Part shown: positions 1 to 7,778 of the stretch, in pieces
How positions within the stretch are numbered: position 1 is the first letter of the stretch
How the letters are laid out: each line of letters begins with the position of its first letter
Origin: Acholeplasmataceae bacterium
GTDB taxonomy: Bacteria > Bacillota_I > Bacilli_A > Acholeplasmatales > Acholeplasmataceae
Direction of reading: 5' to 3'
NCBI GenBank assembly: GCA_012520715.1
Contig: JAAYNT010000084.1
Span: 1 to 11,430 of the forward strand
DNA: 11,430 bases
The notes under the pieces: model-generated
The model's input: the letters and a program-made list of their open reading frames with translations, nothing else
Told to the model about the DNA's origin: nothing
Databases searched by the model: none
Translations under genes and position numbers: made by a program

Positions 1-184
1 TTACCATTACTACCACGTCACCAGGTTTAATATTATAGTTAGCTTTGGTTGTTTTTTCGTTAACTAAAACTAAACCTTCTTTAATTAGGTTTTGAATATA
101 ATTTCTTGAAAATTCAGTTTCTGATTGCAAAAAAACATCGATTCTACTAAGATTCGTTGTTTCTTTGATTGTCCAATCTCTCAT
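1..184 (-). CDS. RluD-family pseudouridine synthase, N-terminal fragment (cut by window edge)
   Basis: Only the first 61 codons are visible; the gene runs off the left edge. The translation opens MRDWTIKE and goes straight into an S4 RNA-binding fold: a basic/hydrophobic helix around residues 13-35 (SRIDVFL, then SRNYIQNLI), VLVNEK at about 42-47 and KPGDVV at about 55-60. This is the N-terminal S4 domain of RluA/RluD-type synthases, which isomerise uridines in 23S rRNA. The catalytic domain lies outside the window. The ATG at 184-182 is the only usable start, because a TAG closes the frame upstream within lspA and no other start codon lies between. An AGGGAAAGGGA purine tract sits 11 nt upstream. 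The gene overlaps the lspA 3' end by 38 nt, suggesting translational coupling. The lspA-rluD order is common in Firmicutes and supports RluD over other S4 proteins, but that step is inference. Confidence 0.8.
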   Translation of the reverse strand, partial: MRDWTIKETTNLSRIDVFLQSETEFSRNYIQNLIKEGLVLVNEKTTKANYNIKPGDVVVMV

Positions 185-698
185 AAACTGATTGATCCCT
201 TTCCCTACTTCTTCTTGATTCTAAAAATATCAGATCAATTGCTAACATAATAATCCCAATAGTAAGAGCTAAATCGGCAATATTAAACCAAAAATTAGAT
301 AGTCCTACTGCATTTAATATTGGTGTTAAAAATGGAACATGTAAAAAGTCAATAACGTATTTTAACAACATTCTATCAATTGCATTACCAAATGTTCCAG
401 CAATTAATAGAGCAATTGAAATAGAATAAACTTTTTTTCTTTTAAAATTAGATTTAGTAAATAAATAACCAAATCCAATTAAAGCAATAATTGTTATTAT
501 AAAGAAAATAAGAGTTCTACCTTCTAAAATGCCCCAAGCTGCTCCTGAGTTTTGAAAATATTCAAATTCTAAAACTCCTTTAATAATTACTACTTTTTCA
601 CCTGATGCAGCCAGGAAATGTTGGGCAGTATATTTAGTAGCTTGATCAAGACCAACTACTAATAAAATTAAAATTAAGCCTATTATCATAATGTTCAC
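147..698 (-). CDS. lspA: Lipoprotein signal peptidase (signal peptidase II)
   Basis: This is the membrane aspartyl protease that removes the signal peptide from diacylglyceryl-modified prolipoproteins ahead of the lipobox cysteine. The 183-residue product is slightly longer than the usual 150-170. Four membrane segments can be seen at about 3-20, 62-80, 90-107 and 136-158. Family motifs are in order: DQATK (18-22), NSGAAWG (50-56), GNAIDR with catalytic Asp108, DF at 117-118, and FNIAD with catalytic Asp142. Both catalytic aspartates are present, so it should be active. The extra length is a charged tail of about 23 residues after the last membrane helix, rich in Arg, Glu and Asn; its coding sequence also carries the ribosome binding site and start of the downstream synthase gene. 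AGAGGTG lies just upstream of the ATG. The gene sits 56 nt after the PDZ/S16 protease gene, the longest gap in the cluster. Confidence 0.96.
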   Translation of the reverse strand: MNIMIIGLILILLVVGLDQATKYTAQHFLAASGEKVVIIKGVLEFEYFQNSGAAWGILEGRTLIFFIITIIALIGFGYLFTKSNFKRKKVYSISIALLIAGTFGNAIDRMLLKYVIDFLHVPFLTPILNAVGLSNFWFNIADLALTIGIIMLAIDLIFLESRRSRERDQSVYERLDNQRNNES

Positions 699-703
699 CT
701 CTA

Positions 704-722
704 TGTTTAGTAAATATAAACA
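704..722. repeat. Short inverted repeat in the lspA leader
   Basis: TGTTTA (704-709) and TAAACA (717-722) form a perfect 6-bp inverted repeat with a 7-nt spacer, immediately upstream of the lspA ribosome binding site. It could be a weak hairpin or an operator half-site pair, but such repeats arise easily by chance in DNA this AT-rich. No promoter hexamers around it convinced me. It lies in the only sizeable gap (56 nt) of the nine-gene cluster. Confidence 0.2.
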
Positions 723-754
723 CGCGTATTTTTATTTTAAAATATTTTTTCCGT

Positions 755-1735
755 TTATTTTATAATTTTTGTATTTAATATTTGTATAGCTTCCGCAAGA
801 TTTTCAACTGGATAATAGTCAAAATTCTTTTTAAGTTCTACGACTTCACTATGGTTAGAAAGTGCTATAAAGAACACGTCCATTTTATATGCGTTTGCAG
901 TGTGTATTTTTTGAACTGCACCACCAATTTTCCCGACGTTTCCGTCTAAATTTAAGGTACCTGTTCCGCCAATTTTTAAATCACCTAGGTTTAGATTTAG
1001 TAAACTTACATAAATATTAATTGTTTGCATAAGTCCACCGCTTGGGCCACCAGTTGTCGAGTCAAGACCTGGTAATTCAAATGATGGATTACTACTACTA
1101 ACTACAATATTAGGATAAAAAGAAATATATGTAGGATCATCTTTTGTATATTTAACAACATATTCAATAATTTGATCTTCTCTTTTTATAGTAATAGGTA
1201 AGTTATCTTTTCTAGATTCCCTAATAACTTCTTTGTAGTTATCTTCATTTACTTCTACACCATCAATTTTAATAATATGATCTCCAATTTGTAAATCAAT
1301 CATTCTTGATGGTCTGTAGTATAACAACAACCCATCAACTTCATAGTTAATAGTAATACTAGAATCTACTTTACTTGCTTCTTTATATGCATTAATTATT
1401 GATGAGTAATACGAATATTTTTTAGATATTTGTCCCATTTTATAATCATCAATACTAGACAAACTAGATTCATATGGTGTCATTGGATAGATATCATTTT
1501 TATTATCAGCTTCTAAAATCATCCTGATAAGTGGAACCATTCTAGTTTGATAATAAACTGATGTTGTATAAATGTTCTTAGCATTTTCTACTCCATCAAT
1601 TTTTATGTTTGAAGATACTTCACTCATAGTTCCTGGCATCACAGATGCAAAATTTGTTGGAATAGTAAGTGATATAAATAGTAAAACAAATGAAAAACTA
1701 AATGTTATTAATATTTTCCTTAGTTTATCGCTCAT
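755..1735 (-). CDS. ylbL: YlbL-type membrane-anchored PDZ / Lon-like (S16) serine protease
   Basis: The 326-residue protein has one N-terminal membrane segment (about 8-30), a mostly extracytoplasmic linker, a PDZ-like region (about 130-195, core IDLQIGDHIIKIDGVEV), and a C-terminal Lon proteolytic domain (about 215-326). The S16 Ser-Lys dyad is visible: Ser232 in TGGPSGGLM and Lys276 in GGAVQKI, with GGTGTLNLDGNVGKIGG between them as in YlbL and Lon. It carries no AAA+ module, so it is not a Lon ATPase. YlbL-family proteins are thought to degrade envelope or secreted substrates; the substrate here is unknown. Its ATG overlaps the comEB TGA stop as ATGA, indicating translational coupling. In Bacillus, ylbL sits near coaD, so placement between comEB and lspA differs from that arrangement. 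Family assignment is firm; function is inferred. Confidence 0.9.
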   Translation of the reverse strand: MSDKLRKILITFSFSFVLLFISLTIPTNFASVMPGTMSEVSSNIKIDGVENAKNIYTTSVYYQTRMVPLIRMILEADNKNDIYPMTPYESSLSSIDDYKMGQISKKYSYYSSIINAYKEASKVDSSITINYEVDGLLLYYRPSRMIDLQIGDHIIKIDGVEVNEDNYKEVIRESRKDNLPITIKREDQIIEYVVKYTKDDPTYISFYPNIVVSSSNPSFELPGLDSTTGGPSGGLMQTINIYVSLLNLNLGDLKIGGTGTLNLDGNVGKIGGAVQKIHTANAYKMDVFFIALSNHSEVVELKKNFDYYPVENLAEAIQILNTKIIK

Positions 1736-2175
1736 AATTGTCTTAGCTTAATTCCTGCTGATTTTGCCATTTTAACTGAAGCTTTTATTGAGTCTGTTCC
1801 TTCATACTTATTGTCTTCATAAACGATTTCTTTTATTCCAGATTGAATAATTAATTTCATACATTCATGACAAGGAAACAAAGAGACATAAAGTGTGGCA
1901 TTTTTTAAGCTAGTTGTTGCATTTAAAATGGCATTTGCTTCAGCGTGAACTACATATGGATACTTTGTCTCAATTAAGTTTCCTTGGTTGCCCCATGGAA
2001 ACTCATCATCATCACAACCCCAAGGAAGCCCATTATAACCAATACCGATAATTCTTTTATCTTCATTAATTATACAAGCTCCAACTTGAGTGTTTGGATC
2101 TTTACTACGGCGTGCTGATAATTTAGCAACACCCATGAAATATTCATCCCAAGATATATAATCAGTTCTTTTCAT
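1732..2175 (-). CDS. comEB: dCMP deaminase (ComEB-type cytidine/deoxycytidylate deaminase)
   Basis: A zinc-dependent deaminase that converts dCMP to dUMP, feeding thymidylate synthesis. The 147-residue protein is almost all catalytic domain and shorter than Bacillus ComEB. The zinc and catalytic signature is complete: HAEAN with zinc-ligand His77 and proton-shuttling Glu79, and PCHEC with zinc ligands Cys102 and Cys105. The N-terminal region SWDEYFMGVAKLSARRSKDPNTQVGA is typical of the dCMP deaminase group rather than free cytidine deaminases. The ATG at 2175 lies inside the 3' end of aspS (14-nt overlap), and AAAGGT 8 nt upstream supports that start. The gene ends in TGA, overlapping the next start. 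The competence-related name comes from the Bacillus operon context; nothing here suggests DNA uptake. Confidence 0.95.
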   Translation of the reverse strand: MKRTDYISWDEYFMGVAKLSARRSKDPNTQVGACIINEDKRIIGIGYNGLPWGCDDDEFPWGNQGNLIETKYPYVVHAEANAILNATTSLKNATLYVSLFPCHECMKLIIQSGIKEIVYEDNKYEGTDSIKASVKMAKSAGIKLRQL

Positions 2176-3886
2176 TTTTAGATACCTTTATGTGTAACTC
2201 TTCTAGCTGTTCTAACTCAACAGAACTTGGTGATTGATTCATGATGTCTCTTGCATTTTGTGTTTTTGGAAACGCAATAACATCACGAATGTTAGTAGTG
2301 TTTGTTAAAATCATAACAATTCTATCTAAACCAAGTGCAATCCCACCATGAGGCGGTGTTCCATATTTTAAGGCTTCTACGAAAAAGCCAAATCTTTCTT
2401 TAATATCTTCATTTGATAAGCCTAATGTTTCAAACATTAGCTGTTGCACATCTTGATTATGAATTCTAATTGATCCACCACCAACTTCATAACCGTTTAA
2501 AACAATATCATAAGCTCTAGCACGAACTTCTTTTGGATTGTTTTTAAGGTCTTCTACTGATTTCGGTGCAGTAAATGGGTGATGTGCTGCATAAAATCTT
2601 TCTTCTTCACTGTCATATTCAAGTAGTGGCCAGTCAGTAACCCATAAAAACTTATAATCATTTTCTGGAATTAAATCCAGTAACTTAGCTACTTCTAATC
2701 TTAATGCTCCTAAGGCTTTACTAACATTTTCATACTTGCCTGGTACTAAAAATAAGATTTCATCTTTTTCTAAGTTAATTTTAGCTAAATCATCTTCATT
2801 TAAAAACTTAGCAATGCTACCAGTAACTTCACTGCCGTTATGTCTTATAAAAGCAAGCGCATCTCCGTGATTTTTCTTTACTACTTCTGTTAAAGAATCA
2901 ATTACTCTTCTAGTTATTGATTGTGCGTTTTCAAATACGATTCCTCTTACATGATCAACACCATTAAATAGTGGAATATCTTCTCTAATTAAATAATTAT
3001 AACTTTCAATTAAGTTTGCAAAACGCATCTCTGGTTTATCACTACCATATTTGCTAATTGCATCGTCATATTTCATTTTTAAAAATGGAACTTCAATTTC
3101 CATTTTCATAACATCTTTGAATAAGTTATAAAATAAATCTTCAATATATTTAAAAATATCTTCTTCACTAACAAAAGCACCTTCAATATCAACTTGAGTA
3201 AACTCAGGTTGACGGTCACTTCTTAAATCTTCATCTCTAAAACATTTAGCGATTTGATAATACTTTTCAAATCCTGAAATCATTAATAATTGTTTATAAA
3301 TTTGTGGTGATTGTGGAAGTGCATAAAACTCACCTTCATGAAGCCTTGATGGTACAAGATAATCTCTGGCTCCTTCTGGTGTTGATTTTGATAAAATTGG
3401 TGTTTCAATTTCTAAAAAACCATTATTAATTAATGAAGTTCTAATTGATTGAACAATTTGACTTCTTTTAATTAAATAGTTTTGTTGAACTGGACGACGC
3501 AAGTCTAAATAGCGATATTTTAATCTAAACTCTTCTAAAGCGTCTGTTTCATTTTGAATAATCATTGGTGGGTTTTCAGCTTTTGATAGTAAGTTTAATT
3601 TTATTACTTCAATTTCAATATCACCAGTTGGCATATTTTTATTTTTACTAACACGCTCAATTACCTTACCTTCTACTTCAATTACATATTCATTACGAAG
3701 CATCTGTGCTGTTTCGTAGTTTTCATTTTCCGGAGCTACTACTAATTGGGTAATGCCGTGCATATCTCTTAAGTCAATAAAAATTAAGCCGCCTAAGTTT
3801 CTTTTTCTTGAAACCCAGCCTCTTAATCCTACTTTTTTATTAATATCTTTTATTCTTAGTTCGTTATTGTTATGTGTGTATTTCAT
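2162..3886 (-). CDS. aspS: Aspartyl-tRNA synthetase
   Basis: Class IIb synthetase that charges tRNA-Asp. Domains, numbered from the upstream ATG at 3892: N-terminal OB fold (about 15-105), catalytic core (about 125-275 and 410-545), and the bacterial GAD insertion between (about 285-400). Visible motifs are FRDEDLRSDRQPEFTQ (motif 2, Arg219), GGGSIRIH (471-478) and GLDRI (motif 3, Arg524). At about 576 residues it is close to the usual 585-595. RNLGG in the OB fold carries Leu where non-discriminating AspRSs often have His, suggesting a discriminating enzyme (inference). Start choice: two ATGs lie two codons apart. The AAAGGGAG tract is only 1 nt from the first (3892) but 7 nt from the second (3886), so I prefer 3886. 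The first would instead give an ATGA overlap with hisS. The gene ends in TGA inside comEB. hisS-aspS is a conserved Firmicutes pair. Confidence 0.97.
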   Translation of the reverse strand: MKYTHNNNELRIKDINKKVGLRGWVSRKRNLGGLIFIDLRDMHGITQLVVAPENENYETAQMLRNEYVIEVEGKVIERVSKNKNMPTGDIEIEVIKLNLLSKAENPPMIIQNETDALEEFRLKYRYLDLRRPVQQNYLIKRSQIVQSIRTSLINNGFLEIETPILSKSTPEGARDYLVPSRLHEGEFYALPQSPQIYKQLLMISGFEKYYQIAKCFRDEDLRSDRQPEFTQVDIEGAFVSEEDIFKYIEDLFYNLFKDVMKMEIEVPFLKMKYDDAISKYGSDKPEMRFANLIESYNYLIREDIPLFNGVDHVRGIVFENAQSITRRVIDSLTEVVKKNHGDALAFIRHNGSEVTGSIAKFLNEDDLAKINLEKDEILFLVPGKYENVSKALGALRLEVAKLLDLIPENDYKFLWVTDWPLLEYDSEEERFYAAHHPFTAPKSVEDLKNNPKEVRARAYDIVLNGYEVGGGSIRIHNQDVQQLMFETLGLSNEDIKERFGFFVEALKYGTPPHGGIALGLDRIVMILTNTTNIRDVIAFPKTQNARDIMNQSPSSVELEQLEELHIKVSKNEKN

Positions 3887-3888
3887 CT

Positions 3889-5145
3889 TCATTCTCCCTT
3901 TAGTAGTTTTAAAAAATCACTCAAAGTCATTTCTTCTTGAACTTCAGTTTTAGTATTTTTAACTGATAATTTATTGTTTTTAACTTCATCTTCACCGATG
4001 AAGATTAAAAACTTAGGTTCATTAGATAAAGCTTTACGTAGTTTTGATTTAAAACTTTTATTGTCATAGTCCATTTCAGCTAATAAACCTTCATCTCTTA
4101 AAGCTTTTAATACATTAGCTGTATATCCTTTAAAGTCATCTGAAAACGCGATTAAATAGGCATCTAAGTTATGTTTTAAATCTGGTAAGACGTTTGACAC
4201 TTCTAGAGCTTCTATAAATCTTTCCATTCCAAATGAAAAGCCAACCCCTGATAATTCAGGTCCTCCTAAATCTTTTGATAAATTATCATAACAACCGCCA
4301 CCAGCTAATGTATTAGCATTACCAAATGATTTAATGTTAGCGTGAACTTCAAATACCGTTTCTGAGTAGTAATCAATGCCTCTAACTAAGTTATGATCTA
4401 CTTCATAGTTAACATTATTATCAGCTAGTACCTTTAAGACAGTTTCAAAATGTTCTTTTGATTCTTTAGTTAAATAATCAACTGACTTTGGTGCGTTTAG
4501 TAAAACTGGTTTACCAAAATCAACTTTACAATCTAATATTCTAAGCGGATTAGTGTTTAAGCGGTTATTACAATCTCCGCATAAATCACTAGTGTGTTTT
4601 GTAAAATAGTCAACTAACGCTTTTTGATAATTTGATCTTGATAAATCATCACCAAGTGAATTAATTTTAATTAAGACACCATCAAGACCGAACTCTAAAA
4701 TAATATCAGACGCTAGCATAATTACTTCTGCATCTAAATAAGGACTTTTTAGTCCTACCGCTTCTACACCAAATTGATAAAATTCTCTAAATCTACCTTT
4801 TTGAGGTCTTTCATAACGGTAATTTGGTCCAATATAGTAATATTTTAATAAATCAGTTTGAGCGTAGCTTTTATTTTCAATAATGCTTCGCATAATTCCA
4901 GCAGTTGCTTCTGGGCGAAGTGTAATATTACGATTTCCTTTATCAACAAAATTATATGTTTCTTTTTGAACCATATCAGAAAATTCACCTTGGCGGTGAA
5001 TTACTTCTGAGTATTCCATAATTGGAGTTCTTATCTCATGATAGTTGTAACGACTAAATATACTTGCTAATTTGCGGCTAACATATTGCCATTTAACCGA
5101 ATCATTAGGTAGTAAGTCGTATGTTCCTTTTACTTTATAATGCAT
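3889..5145 (-). CDS. hisS: Histidyl-tRNA synthetase
   Basis: Class IIa synthetase that charges tRNA-His; 418 residues, normal length. The catalytic core spans about 1-320, followed by an anticodon-binding domain (about 328-418). Visible elements are TLRPEATA (75-82; Glu79 contacts histidine), motif 2 FREFYQFG after RYERPQKGR (Arg110, Gln124), the HisA motif LVRGIDYY with catalytic Arg255, and motif 3 GFSFGMERF. The HisB motif reads GGGCYDNL (282-289), whereas the family usually has GGRYDGL or GGRYNGL. The Arg just before the substrate-contacting Tyr is thus Cys285, and the following Gly is Asn288. Ala80 also replaces the common Gly of LRPEGTA. The catalytic Arg and Tyr286 remain, so the enzyme is probably functional. 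The start is marked by GGAGGAG 5 nt upstream and overlaps the dtd stop (TAATG). No T-box leader can precede it. Confidence 0.97.
   Translation of the reverse strand: MHYKVKGTYDLLPNDSVKWQYVSRKLASIFSRYNYHEIRTPIMEYSEVIHRQGEFSDMVQKETYNFVDKGNRNITLRPEATAGIMRSIIENKSYAQTDLLKYYYIGPNYRYERPQKGRFREFYQFGVEAVGLKSPYLDAEVIMLASDIILEFGLDGVLIKINSLGDDLSRSNYQKALVDYFTKHTSDLCGDCNNRLNTNPLRILDCKVDFGKPVLLNAPKSVDYLTKESKEHFETVLKVLADNNVNYEVDHNLVRGIDYYSETVFEVHANIKSFGNANTLAGGGCYDNLSKDLGGPELSGVGFSFGMERFIEALEVSNVLPDLKHNLDAYLIAFSDDFKGYTANVLKALRDEGLLAEMDYDNKSFKSKLRKALSNEPKFLIFIGEDEVKNNKLSVKNTKTEVQEEMTLSDFLKLLKGE
3894..3901 (-). promoter_or_regulatory. Ribosome binding site that decides the aspS start
   Basis: On the minus strand this reads AAAGGGAG and lies inside the last codons of hisS. 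It is separated by a single A from the ATG at 3892-3890 but by 7 nt from the ATG at 3886-3884. Standard Shine-Dalgarno spacing (about 5-10 nt) favours the second ATG. Confidence 0.6.
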
Positions 5146-5588
5146 TATAACTCCTCCGTTTCATAAATTAAGGTAACTGGGCCCGAATTTACTGATGCAA
5201 TGTCCATATTAGCACCAAAAATACCTTCTTTAACTTCGTGGTTTTTTCTTAACTGTTTAATAAAAGCTTCATAAAGAGGTATCGCAACTTCTGGTCTTGC
5301 TGCTTTTATAAATGAAGGACGGTGTCCTCTTTTCATATCAGCATGAAGCGTAAATTGTGAAACTACTAAAATTTCACCACTTACATGATTTAAGTTTAAG
5401 TTCATTTTACCTTCTTCGTCTTCAAATACTCTTAAATTACTTATTTTATGAGCTAGTTTATTAACTTCATCAATTGTATCACTATCACTTATTCCTAAAT
5501 AAACTAAAAAGCCTTGTTTAATTTCAGTATATACCTCATCATTTATTAATACTTTGGCTCTTTTAACTCTTTGAACTACTGCTCTCAT
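5145..5588 (-). CDS. dtd: D-aminoacyl-tRNA deacylase
   Basis: Proofreading enzyme that hydrolyses D-amino acids (and glycine mischarged on tRNA-Ala) from tRNAs. The 147-residue length matches the family. The N-terminus MRAVVQRV is characteristic. The two active-site motifs that face each other across the dimer are present: SQFT (77-80) followed by RGHRPSF, and the Gly-cisPro motif NSGPVT (134-139). No ATP-binding or zinc motif is expected and none is seen. It overlaps relA upstream and hisS downstream, each as TAATG, so its translation is probably coupled to both. AAAGGGGA 8 nt upstream of the ATG is a good ribosome binding site. relA-dtd adjacency is typical of Firmicutes. Confidence 0.97.
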   Translation of the reverse strand: MRAVVQRVKRAKVLINDEVYTEIKQGFLVYLGISDSDTIDEVNKLAHKISNLRVFEDEEGKMNLNLNHVSGEILVVSQFTLHADMKRGHRPSFIKAARPEVAIPLYEAFIKQLRKNHEVKEGIFGANMDIASVNSGPVTLIYETEEL

Positions 5589-7759
5589 TAATTGATTCCC
5601 CTTTGAACTGAATATACGCCTTCAACTTTTCTTAAATTTGAAATTAGTGAAACAAGTGCTTGTAAGTCAGTAACTAACACTTTTACACTAACTGAAAATT
5701 CAAAAACAGTTGGTGTGCTTGCATTCATCTCAGCAATTGAAATTGCTTGAGAGTTAATGGTTGTAATAATATCAGTTAACATATTATTTCTAGATGCACC
5801 AAGGATTTTTATCCATGTTCCATATTTTCTACTAATATTATCAGCCCATTTAACATCGATAAATCGTTTTGGATCTAATCCCTCTTGGTTTGGACATTCT
5901 TTAGTGTGAACTACAATACCACTATTTTTAGATACATAACCAATGATATTATCACGGTTAACTGGATTACAACAATTAGCAAGTTTTACTTGCGGATTAG
6001 ATAATCCTTCAACAAATATTCCGGTATCACTTTGAGTAATAATTTGTTGAGTAGCACGTTTCATTTGACGTTGCAGTAGTTTTTCACGGTCTATTTCTTT
6101 ACCTTGAAGTTTAGCAACAACTGTCTTTGGTGAAATCATGCCTTTTCCAACTTCTAAGTATAGGCTTGTAACATCTGTTAGTTTTTGTTTTTGGAAGTTT
6201 TCTTTAACAAATTCATCACTAGGCATTGCAATTGGAACTTTACTACATTCTCTTTCGATTAGCTCCTTACCTTGTGCAATTAAACGATCTCTGTTGACAA
6301 CGTTTAAATAAGCTCTAATTTTATTACGAGCTTGAGATGATTTAACTATTTTTAACCAACCTTCGTTTGGTTTTGAGTTTTTATTAGTTTTAATACTAAC
6401 AATATCACCAGTAACTAATTCCTGGTCAATTGGTGCAATTTTGTTATTAATGGTTGCTCCAACCATTGTATTTCCAACTTCTGAGTGAATTGAATAAGCA
6501 AAATCAATTGGAGTTGATCCTCTTGGCAATTCTTTTACTTCACCAGTTGGCGTAAATACGTAGACGTTGGCTGATAAGATATCAGTTTTAACTGTTTCAA
6601 CAAATGTATCAGCATCGTTTAGTTCTTCTGATTCTGCTGAAATTCTTAATAAATCAGCGTACCAACGCATTTTTTGAACCATTTCATATTGTTCTTTTTC
6701 GTGTGAATAGTTTATAGTTTCTTTATACGCCCAATGTGCTGCAACCCCCAATTCAGCAATTTCATCCATTTCATGAGTTCTAATTTGAACTTCAAATAAT
6801 GTACTATCATGACCGATTACTGTTGTGTGTAGTGATTGATACATATTAGGTTTAGGCATAGCGATATAGTCTTTAAACCTTTTTGGAATTGGTGTAAAGT
6901 TTGCATGAATTAAACCAAGTGCGTGATAACAGTTTTCAACTTTATCAACAATTATTCTAATTGCTAAGAGATCATAAATATCTTCAAAGTCACGCATTTG
7001 GTAAACTAACTTTTTATAAATTGAGTGAATGTTTTTAATACGGCCTTTGATTTCAAAGTCTTTCATGCCATTTTGTTCAAGTAATTTTGTAATATCAGCA
7101 ATAACTTGATTAATGGCATCTTCACGCTCTGATTTTCTTTCTTGAACTAAACCGGAGACGTAGTAATACATCTCTGGGTTTGTTTCTTTTAAAGCTGTAT
7201 CTTCCATTTCAGCTTTAATTCTAAACATCCCTAGCCTGTGTGCTAGTGGTGCATAAATTTCAAGTGTTTCTTCAGCCATAGCAAAACGGCGGTCTTCTCT
7301 TAAATATTTAAACGTTCTTAAATTATGAAGTCTATCCGCTATTTTTATTAAAACTACTCTAACATCATTAGCCATTGCTAGTAACATTTTTTGTTGATTT
7401 TCAGTTTGACTAACATTCATCTTAAACTGAAGCTTACTTAACTTAGTAACGCCATCAACTAATTTTGATATCTCTGGACTAAACTCTCTTGTGATATCTT
7501 CTAATGTTAACTCAGTATCTTCAACCGTATCATGTAGTAATGCTGCAGCAATAGTTGCAGGGCCTGCACGCAGTTCTGCAAGAATTGTTGCAACCGCAAC
7601 TGGGTGCGTAATATAAGCACCGCCCCCTTTACGTTCTTGTCCTTCATGATATTTTTTAGCCCACACATAGGCTTTTTCAATTAAGGCAACGTCTTCTGGC
7701 TTTTTGATGTATATATTAAATTTTTCTTGTAGTGACAAATATAATTGATCGTCTACCAT
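5588..7759 (-). CDS. relA: Bifunctional (p)ppGpp synthetase/hydrolase Rel
   Basis: Full-length long RSH protein, 723 residues, controlling the stringent response. Domains in order: HD hydrolase (about 25-195) with His52, His76-Asp77, Glu80-Asp81 and Asp142 (ADRLHN); synthetase (about 235-345) with Asp263 (IYDLLA), YQSLHT (307-312) and EVQIRT with Glu323; TGS (about 398-460); a zinc-finger/CC region with Cys596, Cys597, His618 and Cys622; and a C-terminal ACT domain (about 645-723). The hydrolase metal residues are intact. The synthetase carries RFKD (294-297), the RxKD signature of bifunctional Rel rather than the ExDD of synthesis-only RelA. It should therefore both make and degrade (p)ppGpp and sense uncharged tRNA on the ribosome. 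AGAGGAG 5 nt before the ATG marks the start. The gene lies 19 nt after apt and overlaps dtd as TAATG. Confidence 0.98.
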   Translation of the reverse strand: MVDDQLYLSLQEKFNIYIKKPEDVALIEKAYVWAKKYHEGQERKGGGAYITHPVAVATILAELRAGPATIAAALLHDTVEDTELTLEDITREFSPEISKLVDGVTKLSKLQFKMNVSQTENQQKMLLAMANDVRVVLIKIADRLHNLRTFKYLREDRRFAMAEETLEIYAPLAHRLGMFRIKAEMEDTALKETNPEMYYYVSGLVQERKSEREDAINQVIADITKLLEQNGMKDFEIKGRIKNIHSIYKKLVYQMRDFEDIYDLLAIRIIVDKVENCYHALGLIHANFTPIPKRFKDYIAMPKPNMYQSLHTTVIGHDSTLFEVQIRTHEMDEIAELGVAAHWAYKETINYSHEKEQYEMVQKMRWYADLLRISAESEELNDADTFVETVKTDILSANVYVFTPTGEVKELPRGSTPIDFAYSIHSEVGNTMVGATINNKIAPIDQELVTGDIVSIKTNKNSKPNEGWLKIVKSSQARNKIRAYLNVVNRDRLIAQGKELIERECSKVPIAMPSDEFVKENFQKQKLTDVTSLYLEVGKGMISPKTVVAKLQGKEIDREKLLQRQMKRATQQIITQSDTGIFVEGLSNPQVKLANCCNPVNRDNIIGYVSKNSGIVVHTKECPNQEGLDPKRFIDVKWADNISRKYGTWIKILGASRNNMLTDIITTINSQAISIAEMNASTPTVFEFSVSVKVLVTDLQALVSLISNLRKVEGVYSVQRGIN

Positions 7760-7778
7760 ATGATCTCCTCTTTTGATT

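Noticed and set aside
3753..3953. Plus-strand open frame of 66 codons
   Set aside because: It lies antisense to the aspS start and hisS end, two certain genes. It has no ribosome binding site, and its low-complexity hydrophobic product looks like a reverse-strand shadow.
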